DNA of 64,000 bases from Lingula anatina (GCF_001039355.2 NW_019774992.1:219958-283957); one strand, 5' to 3'; shown: positions 41,769 through 55,498, counted from the stretch's first letter. The notes: generated by a model from the sequence alone, not told the origin. Translations and numbers: made by a program.

Positions 41769-42620
41769 CTATACGTAAGCAGCGGGGTCTTCTATACTGC
41801 TAACATGGGGTCCATTGTTTGATACAGTGTTATCATCATGGGTATTATTTGTGTCTGAGGTCAAGGCCATTGCCTCTTTTTCATCTGCATTGGCATCAAT
41901 CTGTTTCTTGTCTTCCTGTGACTTCTTCCATCTCCAGTAAAGCCAAGCTGCAAAAACCACGATTGAAACCACTCCGATAATCGTACAGAGTGAGATGACA
42001 CTGCTGGGGTGCATGATTGGTAATGTGCGTGCCTTGATGCATTCCGTAAATGTTTGCATGTAGGTTGTATTGACCGTAATGCGTGCCTCTGCCAACACAC
42101 ACACGTCGTAGTTGTGGTCCGTGGCAAGGTCTTGTATTTTGTAAAGCTTCAACTCCTTGGCATGCTCACTAGTCACCAAACGTTTGAGGCCGTCATCTTT
42201 GCTGTATTGAATCTTATAGCCCGTTATCGAGAGATTGAAATCTTGAGGAAGAACGGTGGTCTTCCATTTGATTGTGATGGAGTCTGTGGAACTTCTTACC
42301 CATCTGATATGAAGGGCAACCGGAGACTTCATTTTCATATCTGTATTATTGAATGCTGAATCGCTTCCTGTGTTTGATTGGTCGAGTTTTGAACTCTGAC
42401 CTTTGACCTTGGGGTCATTTTCAACTGAGGAATCTGGGAAGTTTTCATTAGGCATCAATGTAGTTGCAGTGCTGGAAGCCATTTTGTAATTTATTTCCTG
42501 AGAAGTAACATTGTCGCACAACACGATAAAAATGATTCCCAGGAAAGTTACATCCAGTAGAGCTGCCATAATTCTGTGCACAACTTGAATTTGCATCTTC
42601 TGTCTCCTTTGATATTTCAT
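41769..42620 (-). CDS. Fibronectin-III single-pass membrane protein
   Basis: Single coding exon of 283 residues. An N-terminal hydrophobic stretch (about 18-35) should act as signal peptide. A Ser/Thr/Asn-rich stalk (about 41-95) follows, then one fibronectin type III domain (about 99-200; IRWVRSSTDSITIKWKT, GYKIQYSKDD, HNYDVCVLAEA). Two cysteines, C174 and C194, could pair. A membrane helix (about 207-229) precedes a basic stop-transfer YWRWKKSQ and a roughly 50-residue acidic tail ending DPAAYV, which resembles a PDZ-binding C-terminus. N-glycosylation sequons are at N37, N91, N129 and N184. An acceptor at about 42729-42731 indicates at least one upstream noncoding exon. The start could also be the ATG at residue 9. 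The FN3 domain resembles those next to the membrane in LRR-FN3 cell-surface proteins, but no LRRs are present. No orthologue recognised. Confidence 0.85.
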   Translation of the reverse strand: MKYQRRQKMQIQVVHRIMAALLDVTFLGIIFIVLCDNVTSQEINYKMASSTATTLMPNENFPDSSVENDPKVKGQSSKLDQSNTGSDSAFNNTDMKMKSPVALHIRWVRSSTDSITIKWKTTVLPQDFNLSITGYKIQYSKDDGLKRLVTSEHAKELKLYKIQDLATDHNYDVCVLAEARITVNTTYMQTFTECIKARTLPIMHPSSVISLCTIIGVVSIVVFAAWLYWRWKKSQEDKKQIDANADEKEAMALTSDTNNTHDDNTVSNNGPHVSSIEDPAAYV

Positions 42621-43325
42621 TCAAACTTTTCCTGCTATGAATAATACTGTCCCTTCTCTTGTCTTCCTTGTTTGAACTTTGAATAACTCTTTTATTGCTT
42701 GTGTGGAAGTCTTGCTGACTCTTCTTCTGAAATATAGAAATAAAATTAATTAAAATTGAAATATGTTATACATTATTTGTTAACCCGTACATTTGTAAAT
42801 ATTTTTTCAGACAGAAATTATTCTGCTTGCCTTTTGAATGAATGAATGCTGTGAATAAGTTTTAATTTTCTTATGTAGTCTATGCCATTAACCACACCAT
42901 TTGCACAGATGCAGTTTTATCTGATTACACCATAAGTAGGATTTATTCTGCATTTGTGCCGCACATTTGCTAAGCCCATAAGCCCAAATGGCATTAGTTT
43001 ATTTCATATGAACCAGTTATTTTAACTGTTACAGCTATTAAAGTACACCAACCAGTCTGGAAAGACATCTGCATGCCTTCCTTGTTGGAAATGTAAGCTG
43101 TCGTTTAAATTACAATGCAATGTATCAGCAATGCTGTGTCTACAGCTTGTATGAATGTTTTACAAATTAGACATTTATCGTATCCAATTGGTTTATACAG
43201 ATTTAGAAAAGAATATGTTTTCTTGAGCTCACTGGAAAGAAACTTGATTAATGCTACTCAAAAGGTTTATCTTGTATATACAATTAGTTTATGTATTTAT
43301 TAATTATTAGTGCTTGAAAACAGGT

Positions 43326-43326
<1 letters not shown>

Positions 43327-43373
<47 letters not shown>
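43327..43373. repeat. CT microsatellite
   Basis: An uninterrupted CT tract of about 23 units. Confidence 0.95.
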
Positions 43374-43375
<2 letters not shown>

Positions 43376-43884
43376 ACATTTGGTTGGCTTATGAATAGAA
43401 AGATCCATTCCAACCCTGCCAATGAGACATTTGAGGCTAATAATACATTCGTCAATTGATTGCATTTGGCTGCAAAATAAAGGCAACTCTAGGAATTCTA
43501 GTGATTTTGTGCAATAAACTGGAATGTCCGTTTAACTATTGATGGTTGCCATTTCAACATACATGGACTCCTGTGTGGCCTTTTCAGGGAAAGTCTCGGG
43601 GGGTTCACTGTGACCTTTGCGGGAATCTTCAGGAAAGTGTCTTTTTGGTTCCCACTTGGCTAGTAAGAAAATGGACATTGTCCGTCTTTCGGTCCACCGA
43701 CAGTTCTATTCCCTTCAATAAATCCGTAATTCTATGTTAAAACTATCTGGTGTGTGTGTGTTTCTGTGTGTGTGTGTGTGTGTGCGCGCACATGCAAATA
43801 TGTGAGACCTGGCACTCTTTCCTTCAGTATATTCAATATTCACCCCCTAGTGCTCAACTTTGTGTTTAACCAAGCTCTTATTCT

Positions 43885-44095
43885 ACAAGTTATATTATTT
43901 AGCCCTTTATAAGGTATATTATTTCTCCTTTTATAGATTGTATTTAGCCTTCTTTAAAGTTATATTATTTAGCCCTTAAAGGTTTTAATATTAAGCCTTT
44001 TTTAAAAGTTACATTATTTTGCCTTTTATAAGTTATATTATGTAGCCTTTTGCAAGTTATATTATTTAGCCTTTAAATTATAATTTATCCTTTTG
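43885..44095. repeat. AT-rich minisatellite with TTATATTATTTAGCC unit
   Basis: A unit of roughly 25-30 bp (AAGTTATATTATTTAGCCTT with variable T-rich linker) recurs about seven times with small insertions and deletions. Confidence 0.85.
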
Positions 44096-44282
44096 GTCAC
44101 AAGCAGCATGTACATTGCAAACTATTCGTGGAAAAAGCACAGGTGTGAAGTATACACAAGAGGTTGTCACCTGAAAACAGCCTTTGACGTGATGACGCCA
44201 GGGTGGCTTTCTGCCTAGCTTTGAAAACACCTATCTGATGGTTTTTATGCTAGTAACAATAGAATACATTAGAATACATTAA

Positions 44283-44460
44283 CTGGGGTAGCGCTTACAC
44301 TGGTCAATTTAGCCAAATGCTAAAACTAACTTAAATTGGCTAAAGAAAAAGGGTTTGATTTGACTTGTTTTAGTCAAATTATAATAATTTTGATAGCAAA
44401 TTGACAAAAAAGTGGTGATTTGGCTATTAAAATGAAAAAAAATTGCTAACGCTACCCCAG
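44283..44460. mobile_element. 178-bp MITE with 5-bp ATTAA target duplication
   Basis: Ends CTGGGGTAGCG and CGCTACCCCAG are exact inverted repeats. ATTAA occurs immediately outside both ends (44278-44282 and 44461-44465), a clean target-site duplication. The interior is AT-rich and has internal symmetry (GCTAAA/TTTAGC-type words). No coding capacity. Confidence 0.88.
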
Positions 44461-46804
44461 ATTAAAAAATATCAGAACTGCTTAGAATTTAAGTGTGAAT
44501 AGTTAACCAGCAATCCTCAAATATGCTCTGCCTATTCATCGTTATTCTTTTTCAAAAATCCTTTCTCTCAGTTTTTATGTACACCAATTTTGCGACATGA
44601 GATCTGCAGGGAAATACGCATACACACATGCATGCACGCACACACACATACACACACACACCTATCTTCCAGACATACCTTTGTCAATGACCTCCAATAT
44701 CTTTCTGAGGCACATCTTTAGAGGTCAACATTTACCAATTAACTGTGGCAAATCCAGAGTTATTTTCTGACAGTCTTCCAAACTATCTTTGTAGATTCAT
44801 GGTCCAATTTTGACCATCTTCCAGCAGAAAAAAATTTATACCCTACATTGTAAACTTGAAAATCTGACTGTCTTCCCGAAGACCCAGAATTTGGCCTCAA
44901 TCTGCCCCTGGTTTACCCCAAACCTTGGGCAGATCGTCCAGCCCTTGTGGCGCCAGGCGTGAACGCACATCAAGTAAATGACCGCACGCACTCTGCAGGT
45001 AATTACCAGGTATTACCACTTGATATAGTTGCCGTCAATTAACACATGTACTCAATTGATTTCAGCATAGAAGGGTTGGTTGATCAATTATAACGCTGAA
45101 GAAGTTGAAGCCTCTTATCAANTCTTGACATCTTGATAATCTGTCTCTGTCATGAGTAAATGCTGAAAATGTCACATTTTACGTTAATATTACTGAACTA
45201 CTGATAAATGCTTATCTCACTATTTCTGACACATGTCAGAATTTCCCATTATGAATTTACTTAAAAACCTTCATCTGGCAAGATGTGGCCTAAGTTTCTC
45301 AAGTTCAAATAAATTCTTACCGAATCTCATGAAGTGAGACTGAATATAAGTTTCAATGTGACATATGGTGCCATTTATCTTTCTTTGATATCATCTCTCT
45401 TGGTGGATTTGCTCTTTCTCATTATGACATATTCCTAAGGTCTCCTTTAGTTTGGCTCTGATTTTCTTTCTGAGATTGCTCTAAAAAACTCACCTCAGCC
45501 TTTTCCAGGAACTAGAATAATGATGATGATTGCCACGAGTTTCCAATAGGCTGTTAAACTCAGGGTCGTTGGAGGTCAATTACTTCATTGGCTGCGCATT
45601 AATATTTAATCACTGTTGAATAATATTGAAATGCCACGAAGGGGGCTATATGTTTACATACCTATTACAAGTATTCAATATCTTTGGTATAGAAGTTAAG
45701 TCATTTATATTGGGTGTGTTTGCAGATCTTATATTATTATGTATTGATATCTGGGGATGTGTAAATTGGGTACATATTGATGTGCGTTAGGTCTATTTAA
45801 ATTTGGAACTCCTAAATGATTCTGACTTGTTTTGATTACAAGGTTGTTGATTTTTAGTCGTTCATAAGAGATTCTTATTTGAGACCAACTCTATGTTCAG
45901 AATTTGCTCCTAATTTTTTTTTCTTCAGAGTAACGAAAATAAGACACAAAAAATCAATTTAGGGGAAATTAATTGATTTTTGTTGTAATCTAGTGAGTAA
46001 TTACCCTACTAGAGCAGTGTCAACACAAATTAATTTGGCCTCCAGTGACAGCTGACATTTCCTTACCACAGAACACATAAAATGCTGGCATTGGCAGTTA
46101 CCAGGATTTGTGCTACACAGATGATTTTTTTTTTTTTTTTTTTTTATTAAATAAAAAATCTGATTTTTTTGTGGGCGGTTTTCTACCTGAAGTGTTCCCT
46201 TGATGGACACAGAGACATTTTTAATTTTTTTTTTATTGACGCCAAAATAAAGTTTGGTAACACCCTGAGTTTCTCCTTCCTCTCTCCCGTAATGTTATTC
46301 TGAACAGGCTCTATACATAGGGATATCATTCTGAAAAAATGTTATCCTGTAGAGTGGAATTTTATACATATATCACAGACACACAAGCATTATTTGTCTA
46401 ACGTGTTATAATATGGACAGTCAGAGGCTTTAAATTAGAGAATGAAAAATCATGAGACAACCCACTCAGAATTCAAGTGTGTCTGGCCCACACCCCCTGG
46501 GATCTCTGGGTATCAGTAAATGAGATCTATGGAAATACAAGACTTATCAATGCAATTGTATAATTAGTACCGTCTCATCGGCCTTAGCCAGACTACAACT
46601 ACCCTCTACCAGGACCACGGAGATTTTTTTTTTTTCACAAGATATTCATGCATATTTCACATGCTGTTCCCTAGCTGTGTACATTTCCGGACTGCACTGG
46701 GAGGATTTTTGTGCAGCGAGACATTGTCGCTCAGCAGATCTATTGACTGTGGCCTTGATATGGGTTGTATTACCAGTCATTTTCGTCTTGCCACAGTGTA
46801 GAAT

Positions 46805-47345
46805 AACCTTGCATTTCCGTGAGCATGGCAAATGAATGACGGTTATTATTCCTGAGATTTCTTTTTTTTTATTTTCATCTGGGGTAGATTTACCTAATTT
46901 TCCTTGAGGATGGCAAAAACAGGAAATATTAATGTTACAATTCTAAAGATATTTTCTATTCATGGTTTGGTGTAAATTTACTAGTTCCTTGAATTTCCTT
47001 GAGCATGGCAAATGCAGGAAATATTAATGTTACAATTCTTAAGAATTCTATTTATGATTAGGTGTAAATTTGTCTTGTGACCATGGCAAATACAGGGAAT
47101 ATTAATGTTATAATTCTTAAGATTTCTATTCTTGATTTGGTGTAGATTTACCTTGAATTTTATTGAGCATAAGCAAATAGAAGAACATTGCAATTCTTCT
47201 TCTGATAAATCTTTTTAAAACTAATCTTTTCTCAGCTGGGCGTAGAATTACCTTGAAATTCCATGTGCTTGATAAATGCAGGAAAAAAACACCTCTTCTT
47301 AATAACTCTCTCCTTTGGCCTTGTGTAGAATTACCTTTACTTTCT
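46805..47345. repeat. 80-95-bp degenerate tandem repeat, about six units
   Basis: A unit containing CCTTGAATTTCCTTGAGCAT, GGCAAATGCAGGAAATATTA, an AATTCTTAAG stretch and TTTGGTGTAAATTTA recurs from 46805 to about 47345. Middle units (about 46890-47140) are most alike and the outer ones more decayed. Confidence 0.85.
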
Positions 47346-48054
47346 TTTGGTATATTTCCAAGAATTTCTACTGGTAGATTTCCAACAATTACCTGAGTAT
47401 CATCAGAAATACAACACCATGTAGACCTGTTTTGACCTTCACGAGGCGGAGAGCACAAAAAAGCTGGTGACTATCAGGTGTGGATGTATCCATTTCCTCC
47501 AGTTCCCCTACTTTATGCCTTACGTTGTATTGTTTGTATTGTATAACAGTAAATGCTCATGAAATTCCAACAAAATAAATTAATACATTTAATACAAAAC
47601 ATTGTTATGAAAGTAGTTCTCAGAAATGTAATTTGAAAATTTTGAAGATAGTCACGGCTTTTTTTTTTTTTTTTTTTGGTATAACTAGAAATTATAAATT
47701 AAAAAAATCAATAAGGAGTATGAAATTTTAAAATGATTACCGTAGATGTTGTGAATGTGACTGCGGCCTCACTGTTATTCAGTAGTTTATGGTATGTTAA
47801 GAGTGTACAAAAAATAGCATGACAAATGCCATAAATATGCAGACAGGCCGTAATTCTCTTTAAAACAAAACTGCCAGTACGAGACCAAAAATGTGGTCAC
47901 ATTTGGCAAAATCAAAGTAGAAAGAAAGGAAAAAGCTGCAAAAATGCATGTAAATGCATTCACGCTGTATTTTCAGTTAGTTTGCTTCTTTGACACGTTG
48001 TATTTGACATACTTAAAATTCATCAGCTTGGCATACTAGTATATATGCCCAATC

Positions 48055-48119
<65 letters not shown>
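48055..48119. repeat. Compound CT/CA microsatellite
   Basis: A CT run of about 11 units passes directly into a CA run of about 21 units. Confidence 0.95.
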
Positions 48120-48121
<2 letters not shown>

Positions 48122-48545
48122 TGAACAAGTGGCTCTGCACCTGCTTAACATCTCGTTATTTCCTATATTTGAAAAAAAAAGAAAAATACAAATGCTATGA
48201 GTATAACAAGTATATCATTGTAGAGTGCCCATGAATATTGATTTGTTTTAAATGAGCTGTTAACTCTCTGGATTCTTTAGTGTAATAAACACCAAAAACC
48301 AAATGACAGCTACTTTTTTGTCATTCTGTTCCTCTTACTACCTTAAAAATGTATGTGTGATATTGAATGTGAAGTTGCTAATTAGGTTTACTTTATTGAC
48401 ACCCATCTTTTCAGTGTTTTGTGTTCTGTTGTAAAGTGTCTTACAGCTTCCTCAGGTGCCTAGACAATGTGGCATGTTAAAGATACACGTCAAGTGATGT
48501 TGCATGTGAAAACATCTATACCATTCTCCAATATCTATTGTTTCC

Positions 48546-48588
<43 letters not shown>

Positions 48589-49955
48589 GTGCAAAAGTGT
48601 TGTTGGACCCAATAATATTATGGAAAGCTTGGCAAATGGCTAATTTGTCAAAGAATTGGCATCAACCTTGTGACACGCTAGACAACAGCAAGGGCTTAAG
48701 TCGGCATTTCCTCTTCCAGGAATGGATTTTTGATCACAGCGGTGTCAAACTCAGATGGAAATCTAGTTCTCTTAATAAATATGCAAAAGGGGATTATTTT
48801 CACAAAAGCATTATTACCAGGATTATTCAATTTAGCTAACAGACAGACTGGTAATTGATATGTTTTATATGTTTACTGGACATTTTATGTTATTATTCTA
48901 ATTTATTTATTGTTATGAAAAAAGAATGTGGAAGGGAGGATTTCATGTGTACAAAACATAAAATCCAAGGATTTGGGTGATTTCATAGATACAATTATTT
49001 TACCACAAAAGATGGTTGTCATGTCACCACAACTGCACAAAGTCGATCAACTTGGCATTTATGAAGGAAATATATCTTCCAGCCAGAATATCTGGCTAAA
49101 ACTGAATTTAAAAGAAACCTGAAGCAGATGGTTTGTCAACAAAAAGACAATCATGAGAGGAAAGGTGCCATTTCATGAAAAATTGTCCTATCTGAAGTCA
49201 GTATTAAGTCAGTTAGGCCATGTAAAGTTTATAAATTGTTTAACAAGTTGCAACTCTGTTAGTAGACAAAATGTATGTTGTTTTTAAACATATGACATTT
49301 AATGAGCACAATAGCAAAATTTTAGGGTATTCTTCAGGGGGCTGGGAAGGGGGGGGGCGAAATGTCAAACTCTCAGTATGAGCTATTTTCTAGCATAAGA
49401 ACAGCAATATGGGATTTTTTCTGGGGTTGTGCATAAATTTACCCGAATATGTACTCTTTTTGAAAAAAGATGGGTACAAAGGAAATTAAAAACTTCTGTT
49501 TTTCTCAAAATTCAAGTTGGTCGCACTCGTTAACCAGCATATCAGATTTGTCTGGCCTAATTAAGACAAGAATGTTAGGTGTTAATTAGGCAGAAAATTC
49601 TTACAGGGTTGATGAAAGGCACAACCACATGGGAGATAGGAAGATGGATGATTGATATTAGGAGCTTCTCTTGGCTGTTATTTTCAATCAATGAGGTTAT
49701 TTATGAAGGCATTATTTTCTCACACCTGTAGAGTGTAAAGTAAGGCAGCATCATTGGGTGACAGACGGCAGAGTTCTCCAGCTGTTCTGTAGGATTTGAT
49801 ACTTCAAATTAAGCTGCTGAAATTCATGGTGAATCCCTAGGATATTTTAATTAAAATGACTGCTTTCGTCACCTTCACCTCAGTGAGTCTTCCATGTTGG
49901 GTCTTGTATAAAAGGTGCTTTTGTAATACAGCAAGCTGAAGTCTGTCTTGTGGTC

Positions 49956-49996
<41 letters not shown>

Positions 49997-51328
49997 CCCT
50001 GGAATGGTAATCTGAGTAGTGATTATATAAAACCCTATAGAGGTAAAATCTGGCTGTGTGATGATTTCTGTCACAGGAGATTCAGTTCACACTGGTCTCT
50101 CAGTAATTCATTCCTCCGTACAGAAGGCCCTATTCTCTCCCAGACACATAAATTAATGCAGAATTAGACTAGTATGTTGCCTGGTTCAAGTTTCTGCTGT
50201 GAAACAGAACTATGAATATATAATATTATCTGAAGGAAGCTTCAGGAACCATATGTCTGAGGGCTCTCTTTTCTGTAATTGTTTGTTATGAGAGGAGTAT
50301 TTGAGTTGAAATAATGTCTGTCACAGATTGTGAATGGTGCATGGTAATCCAGGTAATTTGCCACTGGGGATAATCTTCCTACCAATTAAACAAGGCCTGT
50401 ATTATTTATATTCTTGTATAATTTAATGTAATAATATCTTTAACAACTTGTGTAATTTAATGTTATAATATCATTAATTTCAGATGTATCTTAAGTTTAT
50501 AAGCAAAATAAATTATTATTATTATTATTATTATTCACAGTTCTTTACAGCCATGTTTATAGTCAAGTTGGGTCCACTCAACTCTTTATCACATGTGGAC
50601 CTGACCATCATCATTGTAATTGCCTAAACTAGCTTGGTTCTGATTGACGGCTTTCTGCTGTGACCTGATTGCAATCAAATGGCTCCCTGGAAAGGGGAGT
50701 TCTAAATTAGGTTAATCAACCTTCACCGGGAGTCATTTATTTCCTGGAACGTATTACCTGTATGACGTTGTCTGTCAAGTGAAGACAGGTGTGCTGTTTT
50801 ATCATTTCTCTCTTTTTCTGCTCTTATCTCGTACCAGTAGAGTTTTTGCCGACTGTTCAAGTCCTCTTGTCAGGGAGCATCATGTGATACATACATTTTA
50901 AAATATGTGTCAACTTTTTTCTTCAATACGCACATTATGAGGCATTGTTGTACATTCCTCTGATAGACACTGACTGCTTTTTTTCCCAGGATTTATAATA
51001 GTAATGGTTTTCATTTCTTTTACATTGCATATTGCGGAGAACAGTGACTTCATGTTTTGCCTAAAAGAATAATTTAACGTGGCTAATTGGCTAAATTGGC
51101 AGGAACTCCCCAGAGTAGGCCAACCTATGAACAGTATAAATGTACTTTAATATGCAGTTCACTTGTAAAAAAAATAGTTCTCCATTCAGAAATTGTCATG
51201 ACAATAGCTAAGAGCCAGTGTGAAATATATTTCAGTCTTTCCTGCTTACTCTGAAGAACAAGATAAACAATAGCTCTATCTATGTGTTTTGAGAATTATG
51301 ATCATAATGTAGGCAACACATAGCATAA

Positions 51329-51370
<42 letters not shown>

Positions 51371-52311
51371 ACTAACATTTCAGTTATGATCAGCTACCTG
51401 CTCAGCTTCCTCCCCTAGGTCTGTAATCAACCAATTTCCAAGTTGTAAGTGGCACTGATGATCAGTCTAAAACAACACGGCAATGGCAGAGCTTTGAAGC
51501 TCTCAGCATGCGCTGTAGCCAAGCCAGTATGCTGCCTGCGCTCTTCACAGTTCAACTCTCAGGTATGGCGGGAGTACATGCAGGTAGTTGAAATTCACAC
51601 ATCAGGTGCATTCAGACACAGAATTCAGAATTCGTTTTTGGTCCAAAATGTGTCACCAGGGCAATGCCTGTGCATCTACTCTGGTAATTTTAGGCTTTAT
51701 GGCATATTGTGATAGCTCACAAGAAAACGGTGCACCGACACAGTCAACTGCGGCTCTGAAAATGAAATCTCTGCTAATTAATTTGACGACTGATGCAACA
51801 TTTTAGACCTGAACCCCCTTTCGTTCTATGTACCTGTCTGTGGCCACCTATTGATTAAAGCAGGATTGTTTTGTGTGTTGAAAACATCTCCCAGTACAGG
51901 GGGAGCGCAAAAACATCGGACAATGATCTTGTTACTGTATGATAACACTTGGTAAAAAGGTTTAGTAAATAGCTGTACAATCGAGGAGTGTTTGCTTAGG
52001 CGGGGAGTAGAGCCGGCGTGTTTACCTTGATTGTTAATAGGATTGTGATATATGGGTAAAGTCAAAGGAAACTTGGGTGAAAATCCATCACATTCTGTCC
52101 CTTTGATCCGTCTTTGTTGAAGCAGAACGTGGAAATTATCTGATTTGATTGCATTTAATTTTGTAATGTTTGTTGACTGATTGATCAGGGAGTCAGTAAA
52201 GAAGTCTATTGAAATGTTTGATTTTGAAGTGTTTTACTGCTGCCTATTCTAAATTTGTTGTTGAACGTTATATTTTTGATTTTGAGGATTGTGAATTTTT
52301 GGGGCTGTTTC

Positions 52312-52320
<9 letters not shown>

Positions 52321-52374
<54 letters not shown>
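52321..52374. repeat. CT microsatellite after C run
   Basis: About 27 CT units preceded by a run of about 12 C. Confidence 0.95.
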
Positions 52375-52377
<3 letters not shown>

Positions 52378-53390
52378 CTGTTACACAATCTCAGTTCTGT
52401 TTTCTTGCCATAAGATAGTTATAAAATTATTTCTTCTGGATTGTTTTCCTCTGGTTAACAATATCAAGGTTTTGAACATTATAATATCTCTTAAATGTGA
52501 AATTCTTTTGTTTCTGTCTATGGCCTAGAGTAGTGTACATGCACCACTGAAAAACAGCAGTATCAGATAGTCACAACAACATAAAAATGTCATTAGTGAG
52601 TGCTATCTGAAACCAACGTGAAAAATGCTAGCGTGGTCGAAAGTACTGTAACATGACATTCTGCGTGGTAATATGAGGACCAAGGTAATGCTCGAGAAGA
52701 AAAAAATGAGATGCAACATGTTTTTCTTCTGTTTTAAAGTAAGTCTATTTGTACTCGGATGAAATGATTTGTAAAGGTTCTATCATGTGGTCTTCTTTGC
52801 TAAATAGGCGTTTGTATCACAGTTTAGGTAAAATTTTGTGAAAATGAATACTATTCAGCTTTTACTAGGTTTCATAAAAGGAAAGTATGGATTGGCAAGT
52901 TTATGGATTGGCAAGTTTATTTTCAAAAGAAGGTAGATAATCACTGAAAGGACTTAGTTATTAGTGAGATTGTTATGTTTGGTCATTGGTATTAGTTTAA
53001 GTGAAGTGGGGAGTTCTTTTGTGGCAGAGCCTGTCTCTTGACAAAAAAAAAATTGAGCAGACGTCAAATAGGAAGGTGCTGTAATAGAGCAGTGTTAGTT
53101 TAGCGATTATTCCAATTTTTGATATTTAAATGCGAGCTCTGGTTGTTGTTTTAGCAATTAAAACATGTTTTTGCTACTTTTGAAGGCAATATTGAACTGT
53201 TGTTTTAGCAGTTACTGCGAGTTTTGATACCTTGGAGCAAATGATGAGTTTACACTTTGATAACTTTAGCCTTGTGTGATCCAGGACTGATAAAATGAAA
53301 AGCACAAATATCCGGTCATATCTTATGGCCAAGTTTATTAAAACTGACAAATTTTTTGCGAAGTGATCAACACAAGGGTCGTAACTGCAC

Positions 53391-53421
<31 letters not shown>

Positions 53422-54901
53422 AAAAAAAAAACTTATCTGGGAACCTTTTTTTACCTGATTCAACAGCAAAACAGTCCGAGAGTGTTCACATTACATCAAT
53501 GTTTATCCAAGTATAAAAAGATGCAATCAAGCAGAAGAGAGGTATTTATAAACTACATCAGTCACTGCTCCACAAATTTAGATTGATATTGAGGCACCTG
53601 CCCTTATTGATTTGACCAAAGTTTGAAATGAGTGTTTTACTCAAGTGAAGTAAAGAAAAAAAAGAGAAAATATTAATGAGAAACATTTTTCTTCATTTTC
53701 TTAACCAGAGGATTTTTCATTAGTTTTGGTGAAGATTGATTGATAGATTCACCCAGCAAGACATGAACTAATCACTAGTAGTATGAAGATCAAGGTGTAT
53801 CCAAATAAAGAGAAGAAAAAAGGTGCTAATGATAAACATTTCTCATCTTCTTATTGATCAAGGGATTTGTAACTGAATTAGATTCACCTGCCTTATATTA
53901 GCCAGACTTTCTTTATTTGCCAAGAAAGCTTTTCAGAAGAAACAAAACCAAAGCGAAACGGAACCCCAGATGTTGTGTCTGACAAGTTGACAGTTTTCTT
54001 TGAAATTTAAATGATATGTTTTTTGTATATTTAGGTCAGTCCTCAATGAACCTCATGATTTTTATGTATTACAACTGTTGATATTATCTTTTTCAATTTA
54101 TATATTACAAAAGAAAATATTAGGGGTACTATTTCCTAGCACTTTGAGTGAGAAGCACAAACTCTACAAACTGACCTTTACAGACTGATCTCATGATTTT
54201 CAAAGATAATTCTTTTATCAGCTTGAGTTTTACATAAAAAAAGCAACTCCCAAAATCTCTAGTGCAGTTGTTCATGTCTGTCTTCATCATTATAATTGGC
54301 TAGTTCACTGACTTGTAAATTGACAGAATAAGATCATCGGGTTTTTTTTTTCTTGTTAGCAAAGAAAAGAAGTTTGAATTTTTTTTACACACCTTTTTTC
54401 TTTACACAACCATAATTAAAGAAAATTAAATGCCAAGACATTGTTGAAATCTATTTTCCATGTTATCAATTTTTTTTAGTTTATAAGATCATGTTTCTTC
54501 ATTACATTCTTTCTTTTTAGTTAATTTATTTCATTTGCAAAGAGATGATTAAGATCCTGCTAAATAAAACAGAAAAAAGCAATAAATAATCTTCATGGTT
54601 ATTTTATCAGTAGTTGCCTCAGCAGTGAAAGCATTTGATAAGAAATCAATCAATATTACATTTGCTGACAGTAATCAGAATATATTCTCATGATGAATAA
54701 TTCCTTTTTTTTTTTTTCGTCTTTTAAGTACTGCCAAAAAGGAAGACATACGCATCTTTGATTAAGTTGTGCATTTTGCTATGACTGGATTATCCTGAAC
54801 TTTGTAAATTTGATGGACGTGAAAGGACGTAGATGATGCAGGATAAAAGTTTCATGGTGTTGGAAGAGATTGAACTCAAGTAATGATTACTTTAAGTAGT
54901 T

Positions 54902-54949
<48 letters not shown>

Positions 54950-55498
54950 TTTTGTGTGTTAACTGTGATAACCTGATAACCTAGCTGATAAAGCTCCATA
55001 GAGTCGGATGTAAGTTTCATCGCAAGCTGCATAGACTATAAAAACCTAAAGAATGGCACCTGAGAGAGGGCTAAACAGACACAAATGCATGCTTCTGGGA
55101 TATTTCTGTTTGCGATAATAATAAATAAAACATTAACACCATTCTCTACAGGTAAAGTTAGAATAAATACCCAACAGTTGCCAGACATATAAAGTTGCGC
55201 AACACATGCAGCCACAGCTATATTTAATGTTCAACAGGTGAGACGGATGGATGCTGCTCCTGGGGATAAAAAACTTTCTGGGCTGGTTTCAATGTAGAAC
55301 ATGAGTCTGAGAATCGGTCTAAACCCTTAGGCCAAAATTTAAGCCTACTTTGAGCTATGATTAATCTGCTATAGTCAAGTTTAATGAAATAGGGCACCTG
55401 GTTGTTTTCTATCAAGAATTACCTACCTGATGTCTCAGATCAGCAACTATTTATGAAACTAGACTTCTGCAGATCAACCTTGAACTTTTTTGGCCTTA

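Larger units (their letters stand above)
42732..48050. other. Gene-free stretch, part 1
   Basis: No exon recognised. Contents: CT microsatellite (43327-43373), GT tract near 43750-43785, a 28-bp-type minisatellite (43885-44095), a 178-bp inverted-repeat element (44283-44460), CA tract near 44635-44660, an N at 45122, a T run at about 46127-46145 and an 80-95-bp repeat array (46805-47345). Some of this may be intron or promoter of the FN3 gene. Confidence 0.5.
48051..55498. other. Gene-free stretch, part 2
   Basis: No exon recognised; open frames are short and unlike proteins. Contents: CT then CA microsatellite (48055-48119), CT then TA (48546-48590), poly-T (49959-49996), ATT repeats near 50512-50534, CT tracts (51333-51366 and 52321-52374), C run then A run (53389-53431) and a GA tract (54902-54947). 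Several AT-rich patches carry TAATTA/CTAATTGG words, which could be regulatory but cannot be judged without comparison. Confidence 0.5.

Noticed and set aside
47126-47458. 110-residue minus-strand open frame
   Set aside because: It lies across a degenerate non-coding repeat array and shows no conserved motif.
48597-48839. 80-residue plus-strand open frame
   Set aside because: Composition is somewhat protein-like, but no splice context, start context or family was recognised.
44900-52000. Possible conserved regulatory elements with TAATTA/CTAATTGG words
   Set aside because: Such words are expected in AT-rich DNA, and without cross-species comparison there is no support.
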